From assembly GCA_934572335.1 (NCBI GenBank), contig CAKTKU010000015.1, positions 1 to 52,016 of the forward strand: DNA of 52,016 nt, read 5' to 3'. Each line of letters begins with the position of its first letter. Position 1 is the stretch's first letter. The notes under the pieces are model-generated. The model searched no databases. It had not been told where the DNA came from and worked only from the letters and a program-made list of their open reading frames with translations. This document shows positions 1 to 8,676 of the stretch, piece by piece. The position numbers and the translations under genes are program-made. This DNA is from an uncultured Oscillospiraceae bacterium. Its GTDB lineage: Bacteria; Bacillota; Clostridia; Oscillospirales; Oscillospiraceae.

Positions 1-2102
1 TCAAGGAGCGTGTTGAACGCATTCATGTTCGTGGGGAAAATCGACAGCTCCGTCTGGTAGTCCTCCGTCAGGAATGTACGCACGAACTCCCACGCCGCGG
101 CCTTGTCGCGGCACGCGCTCGTTATGCCCAGCTCATTGATCCCGCGCAGCACGTTGCCCGGCTCGCCGGTCATGTTGGGGAAGCCGATATAGGTGACGTC
201 GGTGTTGAACGGGTTGTCGCCGCTGCTCTCGTTGAAGTTGAAGAGAGAAACCTCCGTCAGCATCTGCTGCCCCTGTGAAATGCGGTAAGCGGCGCTGTCC
301 TCATCCGTGTATTCATAGCTTGCCATCTCTGCGTCGGACTTGAACTGATCCGCGAACGCAAGAAGCTGCTTGAATGCGTCGCTGTCAAAGCTGCACCGCC
401 CGGTCGACCAGTCCATGTATGTGTTCATGTCTATCGCAAGCCCGACCTGAAGCATCGTCTCCTTGGTGAACCGGCTGTCCAGCCCTTGGCAGCCCTCCGG
501 CATCGTGGCGAGCGCGGCGTAATAGTCGTCATACGTCCAGCCCGGCGTGTCGCCGACGACGGAGCTTGCCCCCATCAGGGACATAACGCCGAAGCCCGGC
601 ACAATGGCACACAGCCTGCCGTCCACCTCATAGGCCTCAAGCACATTGTGGAAGAAGTCGCTGCGGTCAAGCGCGGGGTCGGCGTCAATATAGGGGTAGA
701 TGTCCTCCAGCAGCCCCTTTGCCGCGAGCTGCTGATACGGCATGTCCGACAGGTCTATGATATCCGGGAGCGTCCCCGCCATTATCTCGGTGAAGAGCTT
801 TGTCTGCGCGTCGGTATAGCTGCTGCTGCCCGTCAGCTCGTAGTAGTCCTTTATGTCGATGTGGTACTTGTCGCTTGCGCGGTTGAATTTTATCACGGCG
901 TTGAGCGTGTCGTAATCCGTGCCGACCGTGGCGAACGTGAGGTGCTCCTTCTGCGGCACGCTGTCATACGGCACTTTTGTCAGCGTGACAAGGTCGAGGG
1001 TGTACTTGTCGCCGCGCGAGGAATACTCCGCGTTGAACGCGCGCAGCACCCCGTCCGTGCACACGCGCACGCTCGTCAGCGCATCGCCGTTCACGTCGCT
1101 GTCCAGCCAGCTGAAGAGCAGCTCCGCCTCCTCGCTCTCCAGCGTATACCCGTAAAAGCCGGAGCCGGAGGTGTAGTAGAAGTCATAGTCTCCCGCACCG
1201 GGGATGAGGGTATATGTGCTGCCGGTTATGGGATAGGTCTTTTCGGCAAACGCCTTTGCCGCCCTGTCCGCCACGCGCACTTCCATCCCCGACGCGCCGT
1301 ACATCAGCGCGCCTATCCGCCCGTCGCGCAGACGGGTGACGCTGTCGATGTAGTCGTCCGCTTCGACGGTATAGCGCAGTGCGCCGTCCGTGCCGAGGAA
1401 GTATATCGCATCGTCGCACCCGACGGCGACGCTGCCGTCTGCGTCAACGTACAGGCCGGTGACGTAGCTGTCCTCGGGCAGGTTGATCTCAGCGCAGCTC
1501 AGCTCCGCGCCCGTCGTGTCCAGCACGCGGACGAAGCTCTGCGTGGTGCTGTTATAGTAGTTGAAGTATTCCGCATCGTCGGGCTTTATGTCCTCCGGCG
1601 CTTCCGAGTAGGACGTGATGACCTGCTCCAATACGATGAGATTCCCGTCCTCGCCGACGGTCATGCTCTCCGGGTGCGCGCTCGCGGCGAAGTCGCGCTT
1701 GCCCTCGCTGTCGATGTCGGTCTTGAGCGGGACGTAGTTTTCAAGCGGCGTTACCTTGCCGTCAAAGCCTATGAGGGCGAGGCGCGCCTCTTTAATGTCA
1801 TACTGCCCCTCGTATTCCGGCACGGCTCCCTCCGGGATGTTCTCGCCGACCTTTTCCAGCGTGGCGCAGTACAGCCCCTCGTCCGTCATGACGAGCGGGG
1901 CGAAGCCGCTGTCGGCACCGCCGGAGTAGACAGTGGTGAAATCCGCCTTGTATATGTATTCCGGCGCGGTCGTTTCGGCGGCGGTCTCCGCCTTTGCCGC
2001 TGCGTTCTCGCTTGCCGCGGGCGTTGTCCGCTTGCAGCCCGCGAGCGTCAGCGCCGCCGCACCGGCCAGCAGCAGCGCGAGCGCGCGTTTTGTCTTTTCC
2101 AT
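1..2102 (-). CDS. Extracellular solute-binding lipoprotein (partial, C-terminus off the left edge)
   Basis: The frame is open from the ATG at 2102 to the window edge, about 700 residues, so the C-terminus is missing. It begins with a lipoprotein signal: MEKTKR, a hydrophobic stretch and a lipobox LAGC with Cys23. Residues roughly 45-330 are rich in short beta-like repeats resembling a propeller or sensor region. After about residue 400 the sequence resembles family 1 ABC substrate-binding proteins (TDAQTKLFTEIMAGTLPDII, later TPGWTYDDYYAAL and AWEFVRTFLT). It would sit on the outer face of the membrane and capture a solute, possibly a sugar. No permease genes are visible, so the transporter may lie to the left or be elsewhere. 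The GGAGG site seven bases before the ATG fixes the start. The N-terminal extension is unusual for a plain binding protein. Confidence 0.85.
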   Translation of the reverse strand, partial: MEKTKRALALLLAGAAALTLAGCKRTTPAASENAAAKAETAAETTAPEYIYKADFTTVYSGGADSGFAPLVMTDEGLYCATLEKVGENIPEGAVPEYEGQYDIKEARLALIGFDGKVTPLENYVPLKTDIDSEGKRDFAASAHPESMTVGEDGNLIVLEQVITSYSEAPEDIKPDDAEYFNYYNSTTQSFVRVLDTTGAELSCAEINLPEDSYVTGLYVDADGSVAVGCDDAIYFLGTDGALRYTVEADDYIDSVTRLRDGRIGALMYGASGMEVRVADRAAKAFAEKTYPITGSTYTLIPGAGDYDFYYTSGSGFYGYTLESEEAELLFSWLDSDVNGDALTSVRVCTDGVLRAFNAEYSSRGDKYTLDLVTLTKVPYDSVPQKEHLTFATVGTDYDTLNAVIKFNRASDKYHIDIKDYYELTGSSSYTDAQTKLFTEIMAGTLPDIIDLSDMPYQQLAAKGLLEDIYPYIDADPALDRSDFFHNVLEAYEVDGRLCAIVPGFGVMSLMGASSVVGDTPGWTYDDYYAALATMPEGCQGLDSRFTKETMLQVGLAIDMNTYMDWSTGRCSFDSDAFKQLLAFADQFKSDAEMASYEYTDEDSAAYRISQGQQMLTEVSLFNFNESSGDNPFNTDVTYIGFPNMTGEPGNVLRGINELGITSACRDKAAAWEFVRTFLTEDYQTELSIFPTNMNAFNTLL

Positions 2103-2134
2103 TTTGCTACCTCCGATCTGTTTTGACGCCCTGG

Positions 2135-2140
2135 ATTATA
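2135..2140 (-). promoter_or_regulatory. Extended -10 promoter for the lipoprotein gene
   Basis: On the minus strand TATAAT is preceded by TGA, giving an extended -10 about 33 bases before the start codon. No good -35 hexamer lies at the usual distance. Confidence 0.5.
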
Positions 2141-2195
2141 TCATGCCGTATGGGCGAATGCCATTAAGATAAGCTGAAGATTCTTTAAGACCGGA

Positions 2196-2230
2196 TTAAA
2201 AATCGGGCCCCGCGCACGGCGCGGAGCCCG
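2196..2230 (-). terminator. Intrinsic terminator of the 5'-nucleotidase gene
   Basis: On the minus strand a 12-bp stem (2204-2215 with 2219-2230, one mismatch, 3-base loop) is followed by a T-run (GATTTTTAAT). It lies just after the stop codon at 2251. Confidence 0.85.
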
Positions 2231-2250
2231 AAGGAATGTATGCTTTTGCG

Positions 2251-3864
2251 TCAGTCGGCCTCAATGATGGTGATGCGTCCCTGGCCGTAGGGGTCGGAGT
2301 AATCGTCGCCGACGGTGCCGCCGAGCTTTTCAACGATGTAGTTGATGAGCACCTGGTTGTCGATCATCACGCTGTCCTGCAAGAGGGTGTTGTCCATGAA
2401 CATGGTGTAGCCGTCGCCGCCGTTCTTGAGCATGTAGTTGTGGCTTGCGAGGGTGTATGTCTTCTCAAGGTCGAGCGGCTCCCCGCCGACGGTGACGTCC
2501 TTCACGCGGTAGTCGCCGTCAACGCTGACGAACATGTTCTCCTTGTCGCGCTTGACGGAGGATTCAACGTTGAGGTCAACGGTGTACTCAAGCCCCGCGA
2601 CCTGCAGAAATCCGCCGCTCTCGCCCGGCAGGGCGGAAGCGCCCAGCTCCAGCGCGTCAAGTATCTCCTGCCCGGTGCACTCCACCACGCACATCTCGTT
2701 GCCGAACGGGTGGACCGAGATAATGTCGCCGTAGGTGATGTCCCCGGCCTTGATGCTCGTGCGGATGCCGCCGCCGTTGACGAACGCCACGTCAGCGCCG
2801 GACATGGCCTTGTAAGCGTCCGCGCACAGGTCGCCGAGGTTCGTCTCCGCCACGCGGACGATGCGCTGCTCGGGATTCGCGGGGTCGTTTATCACAAGGT
2901 CAACGTCAGAGTGCGCCACGACCTCGTTCACAAGCTCCTCATACTCTGCCTGAATATCGCCGATGTAGCTCTTTGCGCCGCCGTCGTTGAGCAGCACGGT
3001 ATCAAGCTTTCCGTCCGCGGTGATGGTCAGGCAGCCGATGTTTTCAAGCTTTGTGCCGGTGGAGGTGAGGATGACCTCGTCGCCGTCCTTATTCTTCACA
3101 AGCTCCTTTTCAATGACGGAGTGGCTGTGCCCGTCGAGCATGACGTCAATGCCGGTGGTGTTCGTGATGACATCGGAGGACGTCCACGGCGAGCAGTCGG
3201 CCTCTATGCCGAGATGCGCCAGCGCGATGACGTAGTCCGCGCCGTCCTTGCGCGCGGCGTCAACGGCTTCCTGCACGGCGGTGTAGACGGTCTCGCCGGT
3301 CTCATCCTGACCGAAGGAGTATATCCACTCGCCGTCGTCGTTCTGGAAGTACTTCGGCGTGGAGGAGGTGAGCGTCCTCGGCGTGCTTATGCCGACGAAC
3401 GCGATCTTCACACCGGCCTTTTCAATGACGGTGTAGGGGTCGAGCACGGTCTTGCCGTCCTTGTCGTAGAAGTTCGCGCTGACATAGTCAAACTTCGCGT
3501 CCTTCACGAGCTTGAGGAACTGCTCCATGCCGTAGTCGAACTCGTGGTTGCCCGGCGTCGCCACGTCGTAGCCCAGCTCGTTCATGATGTCCACGATGTA
3601 CTCGCCCTTGGAGAGCGTGCCTATCGTGCCGCCCTGTATGGCGTCGCCCGCGTCGGCAAGGATGACCTCCTTGCCCTGCTCCTCAAGCGTCTCCTTCACC
3701 AGAGCGAGCCCTTGGTAGCCGATGTTGTCGTCAATGCCGCAGTGCACATCGTTTGTGTACAGCACGACGATGTCCGCGCTCTGCCCGTCGGCATACGCCG
3801 CGCCGGAGCACAGCGTGAACGCCATGACGAACGTCAGCAGCAGTGCCAGAAACTTTCTTTTCAT
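2251..3864 (-). CDS. Secreted 5'-nucleotidase / 2',3'-cyclic phosphodiesterase family protein
   Basis: This is a 537-residue calcineurin-like metallophosphoesterase of the UshA type. It has a Sec signal peptide (residues 1-25, ending AAYA). The N-terminal metal-binding domain carries TNDVH (Asp39, His41), DAGD (Asp71), GNHEFD (Asn106, His107), AHLG (His217) and DGHSH (His246, His248), the expected two-metal ligand set. The C-terminal half (about 310-520) is the 5'-nucleotidase substrate domain, with NGGGIRTSI and NYMLKNGGDGY. It probably hydrolyses nucleotides or related phosphate esters outside the cell to salvage nucleosides and phosphate. There is no C-terminal anchor or sorting signal, so the protein is probably released. 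It is monocistronic, with its own promoter and terminator. The exact substrate cannot be read from sequence. Confidence 0.93.
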   Translation of the reverse strand: MKRKFLALLLTFVMAFTLCSGAAYADGQSADIVVLYTNDVHCGIDDNIGYQGLALVKETLEEQGKEVILADAGDAIQGGTIGTLSKGEYIVDIMNELGYDVATPGNHEFDYGMEQFLKLVKDAKFDYVSANFYDKDGKTVLDPYTVIEKAGVKIAFVGISTPRTLTSSTPKYFQNDDGEWIYSFGQDETGETVYTAVQEAVDAARKDGADYVIALAHLGIEADCSPWTSSDVITNTTGIDVMLDGHSHSVIEKELVKNKDGDEVILTSTGTKLENIGCLTITADGKLDTVLLNDGGAKSYIGDIQAEYEELVNEVVAHSDVDLVINDPANPEQRIVRVAETNLGDLCADAYKAMSGADVAFVNGGGIRTSIKAGDITYGDIISVHPFGNEMCVVECTGQEILDALELGASALPGESGGFLQVAGLEYTVDLNVESSVKRDKENMFVSVDGDYRVKDVTVGGEPLDLEKTYTLASHNYMLKNGGDGYTMFMDNTLLQDSVMIDNQVLINYIVEKLGGTVGDDYSDPYGQGRITIIEAD

Positions 3865-3908
3865 GTTTTTCCTCCTTAGATTGGTTTTTTAGAGTTAATG
3901 CTGAAATC

Positions 3909-3937
3909 AATATATCATACCCCGCGCTGCATTTCAA
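3909..3937 (-). promoter_or_regulatory. Promoter of the 5'-nucleotidase gene
   Basis: On the minus strand TTGAAA (3932-3937) and TATATT (3909-3914) are separated by 17 bases. An AAGGAGG ribosome site follows before the ATG at 3864. Confidence 0.75.
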
Positions 3938-3979
3938 CAGTGTGCGGCGCGAATTAATAATCTGTCTATACATCGCGTC

Positions 3980-4008
3980 TTGAATTTCCGCCCTGCCGAG
4001 AGTATAAT
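3980..4008 (+). promoter_or_regulatory. Promoter of the aminotransferase gene
   Basis: TTGAAT (3980-3985) and TATAAT (4003-4008) with a 17-base spacer. It diverges from the nucleotidase promoter in the same intergenic region. Confidence 0.8.
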
Positions 4009-4050
4009 AAAACAAATTACTATAGCTATCATAATCAGGAGAAATATATC

Positions 4051-5232
4051 ATGGTGAACAAAGCTATGCTCGCCCTCGGCACGTCCAGCTCCGTTATCCG
4101 TGAGCTTTTTGAGTACGGCAACGCCCGCGCCGCCGTTGTCGGGCGCGAGAATGTTTATGACTTTTCCATCGGCAACCCCTCCGTTCCCGCGCCGACGGAG
4201 GTCAACCGCGCGTTCGTCTCCATTATCGAGACCATCGACAGCCTCCGCGTCCACGGGTATACGCCCGCCCCCGGTGTGCCGGAGGCGCGTCTCGCCGTTG
4301 CGGACGATCTCAACGCGCGCTACGGCACGGCGCTGAGGAAGGAGAATATCTTCTTCACCTGCGGCGCGGCGCCCGCGCTCGTGTCCGTTATCCGCGCGCT
4401 CGCCGTGAAGGATGCGGAGATCATCGGCATCATGCCGTGCTTCCCGGAGTATGTCCCCTTTGCGGAGGCAAACGGCGTGCGCTTTGTCCCCGTCAAGGCG
4501 GACGCGCGCACGTTCCAGCCCGATGTCGCCGCCCTCGCCGCCGGTATCACCGCGCACACTCAGGCGGTCATCATCAACTCTCCCAATAACCCCACCGGCG
4601 TTGTCTATACCCGCGAGGCGCTCGAAGCCGTGGCAAAGCTCCTCACCGAGAAGAGCGCCGAGTACGGCCACCCCATATACATCATTGCCGACGAGCCTTA
4701 CCGTGAGCTGGTGTTCGACGGCTCTCCCGCACCGTTTATACCTACTATTTATAATAATACCATCGTCTGCTATTCGTATTCCAAGTCTCTCTCGCTCCCC
4801 GGCGAGCGCGTGGGCTATGTCTGCGTCCCCGACACCGTGGATGACAGCGCGGAGGTCTTTGCCGCCGTCGCCGGCGCAGCGCGCGCGAGCGGGCATGTCT
4901 GCGCCCCGTCGCTCCAGCAGCGCGTCATTGCGCTGTGCGCCGCCTCCCGCCCCGATGTGAAGACCTACCGCCGCAACAGCTATTTCCTCTACGATAAGCT
5001 CACCGCCATGGGGTATGACTGCGTGCACCCGGACGGCGCGTTCTATATGTTCGTGAAGGCTCCCGGCGGCGACGCCAAGGCTTTCTCCGACGCGGCGCGC
5101 GCACACGACCTGCTCGTCGTGCCGGGCGGGGACTTCGGCTGCCCGGATTATTTCCGCGTGAGCACCTGCGTGTCGTATGACATGATATGCCGCAGCCTCC
5201 CCGCGTTCGAGACGGTGCTGGCGGAGTTCTGA
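4051..5232 (+). CDS. PLP-dependent aminotransferase, class I/II (aspartate-aminotransferase-like)
   Basis: A 393-residue fold-type I aminotransferase, full length for the family. Visible motifs are YTPAPGVPEAR (about 70-80), the SPNNPTG loop (177-183, Asn180), ADEPYREL (Asp214 and Tyr217, cofactor ring contacts), the Schiff-base lysine in SYSKS (Lys245), and a C-terminal YFRVS arginine expected to bind the substrate carboxylate. It would move an amino group between an amino acid and a 2-oxo acid in the cytoplasm. The substrate cannot be assigned; Asp, Ala or aromatic amino acids are all possible. It has its own promoter, a CAGGAGAAA ribosome site, and no operon partner, since argS downstream has a separate promoter. 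Confidence 0.92.
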   Translation: MVNKAMLALGTSSSVIRELFEYGNARAAVVGRENVYDFSIGNPSVPAPTEVNRAFVSIIETIDSLRVHGYTPAPGVPEARLAVADDLNARYGTALRKENIFFTCGAAPALVSVIRALAVKDAEIIGIMPCFPEYVPFAEANGVRFVPVKADARTFQPDVAALAAGITAHTQAVIINSPNNPTGVVYTREALEAVAKLLTEKSAEYGHPIYIIADEPYRELVFDGSPAPFIPTIYNNTIVCYSYSKSLSLPGERVGYVCVPDTVDDSAEVFAAVAGAARASGHVCAPSLQQRVIALCAASRPDVKTYRRNSYFLYDKLTAMGYDCVHPDGAFYMFVKAPGGDAKAFSDAARAHDLLVVPGGDFGCPDYFRVSTCVSYDMICRSLPAFETVLAEF

Positions 5233-5241
5233 CGCGGCAAG

Positions 5242-5261
5242 GCGTATATTAGCGTATATTA
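5242..5261 (+). repeat. Tandem 10-bp repeat before argS
   Basis: GCGTATATTA occurs twice in tandem, followed by TATTG. The core TATATTA resembles the units of the array at 39413-39608. Confidence 0.6.
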
Positions 5262-5289
5262 TATTGTTGTGGATTTTTCCACCGCACTG

Positions 5290-5298
5290 TGATATAAT
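5290..5298 (+). promoter_or_regulatory. Extended -10 promoter of argS
   Basis: TGA directly precedes TATAAT (5293-5298). The nearest -35-like hexamer, TTGTGG at 5267, is 20 bases away, so the extended -10 is probably what matters. Confidence 0.6.
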
Positions 5299-5338
5299 GA
5301 CTGGACTTTTGATTAAAGAATAATGGAGTGCACGACCG

Positions 5339-7003
5339 ATGAGTGATTTTGAACAGAAGATATATGACGCGCTCGACGCGGCGGTGAAGGAGCTTTACGG
5401 CATCGACGCCGATGCCGACACCCTGCTTGTCGAGATTCCGCGCGACACGAAGATGGGGGACTATGCCTCCAGCACCGCCATGCGCCTTGCCCGCGCGCTG
5501 CATAAAGCGCCCATGGTCATCGGCGAGGAGCTTGCCGCAAAGCTGCGGGAGAAGCTGCCCGAGGCGGAGAGCGTCACGGTCGCAAAGCCCGGCTTCATCA
5601 ACTTCCGCCTCAAGGGCGATGCGCTCTCCGGCGTCATCAACAAGGTGCTCGAAGCAGGGGAGAGCTACGGCAGGAATAACTCCGGCAACGGCGAGCGCGT
5701 GCTTGTGGAGTGGGTGTCCGCCAACCCCACGGGCGATCTGCACTGCGGCCACGCGCGCAATGCCGCGTGGGGCGACAGCCTCTGCCGCCTTATGGAGCTC
5801 AGCGGGTACGACGTTCTGCGCGAGTATTACGTCAATGACGCCGGCAACCAGATCGTCAAGCTCGGGGAGTCGCTCGTCGCGAGATACTTTGAGCATTTCG
5901 GGCGCGCGGCGGAGTATCCTCTGCCCGAGGACGGCTACCACGCCGAGGACGTGAAGAATATTGCCGACGCGATCGCTGACGAGGACGGCGACAAGTGGCT
6001 CACCGCCGACCCCGATGAGCGTCTGCGCTATTTCATGCAGACCGGCAAGACCCGCGAGCTTGAGAAGATCAACCGCGATCTTGAGCTTTACCGTGTCAAA
6101 ATAACCTCATGGATGCACGAGACGTTTTTCTATGAGAACGACAAAAAGCGCATCAACGACTGCCTCGCGCTCATGGGCAGCAAGGGGCTGCTGTACGAGA
6201 AGGACGGCGCGCTCTGGTTCAAGAGCACCGACTACGGCGACGAGAAGGACCGTGTCCTCCGCAAGAGCGACGGCACGCTTTCCTACCTCACCCCGGACAT
6301 TGCCAACCACGTCTATAAGATAGAGCGCGGATATAATAAGCTCGTCGACCTCTGGGGCGCGGATCATCATTCCTATGTCCTGCGCATGACCGCGGCGCTC
6401 GAGGCGCTGGGCTATCCCAAGGGGACGCTCTCGGTCGACCTCATCCAGATGGTGCGCATGGTCGACAACGGCGTCGAGGTCAAGATGTCCAAGCGCACCG
6501 GCAACGCCATCACCATCCGCGAGCTGTGTGAGGACGTCGGCGTGGACGCGGCGCGCTGGTTCTTCGCGTCGAAGGACATCTCCTCGCAGATGGACTTCGA
6601 TATGAAGCAGGCGGTCGCCAAGGACAACAATAACCCCGTTTACTATGCGCAGTATGCCCATTCGCGCATGTGCTCCATCCTCCGCAACCCGGACATTCCC
6701 GCGTTCACGCCTGTCGAGGCATATGACCGCCTCACGGACGAGAAGGAGCTGCTGCTGATGAAGATGATGTCGGAGTTCCCGGGGCTTGTTGCCAAGGCGG
6801 CGAAGACCCGCAAGCCGAACATCGTCTCCGAGTATATCATGAATCTCGTCAAGCTCTACCACAGCTATTATAACGTCGCGCGCGTGAATAACCCCGACGA
6901 TCCCGCGCTGACGAATCAGCGCGTCGGTCTCGTCATGGCATTGCAGATAACTCTGCGCAAAGCCCTCGCCCTCCTCGGCGTCTCCGCCCCGGAGTCGATG
7001 TGA
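5339..7003 (+). CDS. argS: Arginine--tRNA ligase
   Basis: Class I aminoacyl-tRNA synthetase of 554 residues that charges tRNA-Arg with arginine in the cytoplasm. The N-terminal additional domain (about 1-110) is followed by the catalytic Rossmann domain with the HIGH-type signature HCGH at 135-138 (ANPTGDLHCGHAR). The KMSK loop is at 382-385 (VKMSKRTGNAI). The C-terminal anticodon-binding (DALR-like) region runs from about 440, with VYYAQYAHSRMCSI characteristic of ArgRS. GGAG lies 10 bases before the ATG. The gene is bounded by its own promoter and a strong terminator. A tRNA-Arg gene lies in the same window at 29029. Nothing essential is missing. Confidence 0.97.
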   Translation: MSDFEQKIYDALDAAVKELYGIDADADTLLVEIPRDTKMGDYASSTAMRLARALHKAPMVIGEELAAKLREKLPEAESVTVAKPGFINFRLKGDALSGVINKVLEAGESYGRNNSGNGERVLVEWVSANPTGDLHCGHARNAAWGDSLCRLMELSGYDVLREYYVNDAGNQIVKLGESLVARYFEHFGRAAEYPLPEDGYHAEDVKNIADAIADEDGDKWLTADPDERLRYFMQTGKTRELEKINRDLELYRVKITSWMHETFFYENDKKRINDCLALMGSKGLLYEKDGALWFKSTDYGDEKDRVLRKSDGTLSYLTPDIANHVYKIERGYNKLVDLWGADHHSYVLRMTAALEALGYPKGTLSVDLIQMVRMVDNGVEVKMSKRTGNAITIRELCEDVGVDAARWFFASKDISSQMDFDMKQAVAKDNNNPVYYAQYAHSRMCSILRNPDIPAFTPVEAYDRLTDEKELLLMKMMSEFPGLVAKAAKTRKPNIVSEYIMNLVKLYHSYYNVARVNNPDDPALTNQRVGLVMALQITLRKALALLGVSAPESM

Positions 7004-7011
7004 GAAACGGC

Positions 7012-7031
7012 GCATAATATAGCATAATATA
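7012..7031. repeat. Tandem 10-bp repeat after argS
   Basis: GCATAATATA is repeated twice in direct tandem. Read on the minus strand this gives CTATATTATGC twice, the same 11-mer that occurs in unit 4 of the array at 39469-39479. Confidence 0.6.
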
Positions 7032-7034
7032 GTG

Positions 7035-7063
7035 AAAGCCCTCCGGCATGTCCGGAGGGCTTT
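7035..7063 (+). terminator. Terminator after argS, possibly bidirectional
   Basis: A perfect 12-bp stem AAAGCCCTCCGG / CCGGAGGGCTTT with a 5-base loop sits between the convergent argS and ABC permease genes. Each arm ends in three T on its own 3' side. Confidence 0.8.
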
Positions 7064-7075
7064 GCTCGTGTGAGA

Positions 7076-7720
7076 TCACATATCCACCTTTTCATAGACC
7101 CGCGCCGACGCCCTGAACGCGAGCAATGCGCAGACCGCATAGATGAGGATGCTGCCGATGAGCACCGGGAGCAGCCGCAGCTGGGTGACCGCGTCCATGT
7201 TGTCCAGCCAGCCCAGCGCCGGGATGTGGGGCAGGGCTTCCAGCACGAGCATGAGCAGCGCTGTGGGAATGGTGGCCTTGACAAAGGCCGCGCCCACCTT
7301 ATAGCCGCTTTTGTAGAAGGACGGCAGGAACACGGCGTTAAAGAGCGCGTACAGCAAAAAGCCCGCCGCCAGCAGCGCCAGATTGGGGTCAAGCCCCACA
7401 AGATTATCCTTGCCCGGCTGCAAACGCGCCGCCAAAAGACAGCAGGGGACCAGCAGCACCAGCGACAAAAGCTCTATCAGCACCGTGAACGTGCACCCGG
7501 CCTTCACCGCGTCCCGCTTGGGGACAGGCAGCAGCGCCGTGTAGTATAGATCCTTCTGCTCTCGCATATTCAGAAAGCTGAAGAAAAGCCCAAGCGTAAC
7601 ATAGAAGAAAATAACGGTGTAGGGGTAATTGGGGATGATGACCATGATGCCGAACAGGCAGAAAATCGGCGTCATGGGATGGCACACCAGCCGCAGCTGC
7701 TTATATAATAGCGCCTTCAT
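7076..7720 (-). CDS. ABC-2 type transporter permease subunit
   Basis: A 214-residue integral membrane protein with about six hydrophobic helices (for example IFCLFGIMVIIPNYPYTVIF, LALLAAGFLLYALFNAVFL and LLPVLIGSILIYAVCALLAF). It has no recognisable motif beyond its hydrophobic pattern. The chosen start, MKALLYKQ at 7720, has an AAGGAGG site seven bases upstream and overlaps the end of the ATPase gene by 20 bases, pointing to translational coupling. A longer frame back to 7774 lacks such a site. It should form the membrane part of an exporter with the upstream ATPase. The cargo is unknown. Small AbrB-ATPase-permease cassettes of this kind often act in export or self-protection, but nothing here identifies the substrate. 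Confidence 0.85.
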   Translation of the reverse strand: MKALLYKQLRLVCHPMTPIFCLFGIMVIIPNYPYTVIFFYVTLGLFFSFLNMREQKDLYYTALLPVPKRDAVKAGCTFTVLIELLSLVLLVPCCLLAARLQPGKDNLVGLDPNLALLAAGFLLYALFNAVFLPSFYKSGYKVGAAFVKATIPTALLMLVLEALPHIPALGWLDNMDAVTQLRLLPVLIGSILIYAVCALLAFRASARVYEKVDM

Positions 7721-8438
7721 CCAGCGGCCTCCTTTCCACGTGTACGATGATGTCCTCCAGCGTCGCGCCCACATCCTTGTAGTGGGTGCGGAAATCGTCC
7801 AGAGCGCCGGTGTATTGCAGCTCGCCGTCCTTTATAAAGGCGATGTGCGTGGCGCACTTCTCGAGATCGGAGGTAATATGCGTGGAGAACAGCACGCTGC
7901 GCGTACCGTCCGCCACCAGACGGCGCAGCAGCTCCGTCAGCTCGTCCCGGCTCACCGGGTCAAGTCCGCTGGTCGGCTCGTCCAGAATCAGCAGCCGGGC
8001 GTTGTGGCTCAGAGCGAGGGCGATCATGTATTTCACTTTCATGCCGCTGGACAGCTGATCCACGCGCTTTTCCTCGTCGATGGCGAACAGGCGCAGATAG
8101 TGGCGGTATTTATCCTCGTCCCAGTTGTCGTAGAACCGGCGGGTCACGTCGGTGATGACGCGGAGCTTCTTCTTGGGGTAGAAGTCGATGCCGCCCAGCA
8201 CCACGCCCAGCTCGCGCCGGATGGCGCGCTCGTTGGCGGCGTAGTCCATGCCGAACACCCTGACCTCGCCCGCGTCAGGGTGCACCATGCCGAGAATGGA
8301 TTTCAGCGTGGTGGACTTGCCCGCGCCGTTTCGCCCGATGAAGCCCATCACCGCGCCCTCCGGCACGGCAAACGATACGCCGTTCAGGGTGAACGCAGGG
8401 TAGCGCTTCGTCAGCCCCTGTACTTCCAATACGTTCAT
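7701..8438 (-). CDS. ABC transporter ATP-binding protein
   Basis: A complete 245-residue ABC ATPase. Walker A is GRNGAGKST (35-43), the signature is the variant LSSGMK (129-134), and Walker B with its catalytic glutamate is LLILDEPTSGLD (149-160). The switch histidine is in FSTHIT. The LSSGMK signature and the overall pattern match ABC-2 exporters of the YtrB/YhcG sort. The start overlaps the stop of the AbrB gene by four bases (ATGA), and its own end overlaps the permease start, so the three genes form one tightly coupled operon. It powers the permease at the cytoplasmic face. Confidence 0.94.
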   Translation of the reverse strand: MNVLEVQGLTKRYPAFTLNGVSFAVPEGAVMGFIGRNGAGKSTTLKSILGMVHPDAGEVRVFGMDYAANERAIRRELGVVLGGIDFYPKKKLRVITDVTRRFYDNWDEDKYRHYLRLFAIDEEKRVDQLSSGMKVKYMIALALSHNARLLILDEPTSGLDPVSRDELTELLRRLVADGTRSVLFSTHITSDLEKCATHIAFIKDGELQYTGALDDFRTHYKDVGATLEDIIVHVERRPLDEGAII

Positions 8439-8662
8439 TTGTCCTCCTCGCTTGCGCTGGGCAGACTGTTGAACACGGTCTTCATCAGCGGGTTCAGCTT
8501 ATCCACGGTCTGCAGCGCCAGACCCTTTTTCTTGTCTGCCATCAGCACCAGCGTGTCCCCCGGCTCAAGGCCGAACATATCCCGCGCCTCCTTGGGAATG
8601 ACTATCTGTCCCTTGGGACCGATCTTCACGCTGCTCATAAAATACCGTTCGTCTTTGCCCAT
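8435..8662 (-). CDS. AbrB/MazE/SpoVT-type DNA-binding regulator
   Basis: A 75-residue protein with one swapped-hairpin AbrB domain: SSVKIGPKGQIVIPKEARDM at about 10-29, followed by FGLEPGDTLVLMAD. Such proteins bind DNA as dimers or tetramers. It is the first gene of an ABC exporter operon and overlaps the ATPase gene by four bases, so it probably regulates that operon. A 20-bp dyad lies just upstream and is a candidate operator. An AGGAG site supports the ATG at 8662; an internal ATG at codon 9 would also give a full domain. No toxin gene is adjacent, so a role as a MazE-type antitoxin is unlikely. Confidence 0.88.
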   Translation of the reverse strand: MGKDERYFMSSVKIGPKGQIVIPKEARDMFGLEPGDTLVLMADKKKGLALQTVDKLNPLMKTVFNSLPSASEEDK

Positions 8663-8676
8663 GTGATCGCTCCTTT

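Noticed and set aside
486..3879. Long open frames on the + strand (486-2126 and 2236-3879)
   Set aside because: They are antisense to the lipoprotein and nucleotidase genes. Their translations are Val/Ala/Arg/His-rich without motifs, as expected for shadows of GC-rich genes.
7721..7774. The longer N-terminus of the ABC permease
   Set aside because: The extra 18 residues overlap the ATPase gene and have no ribosome site, while AAGGAGG sits in front of the ATG at 7720.
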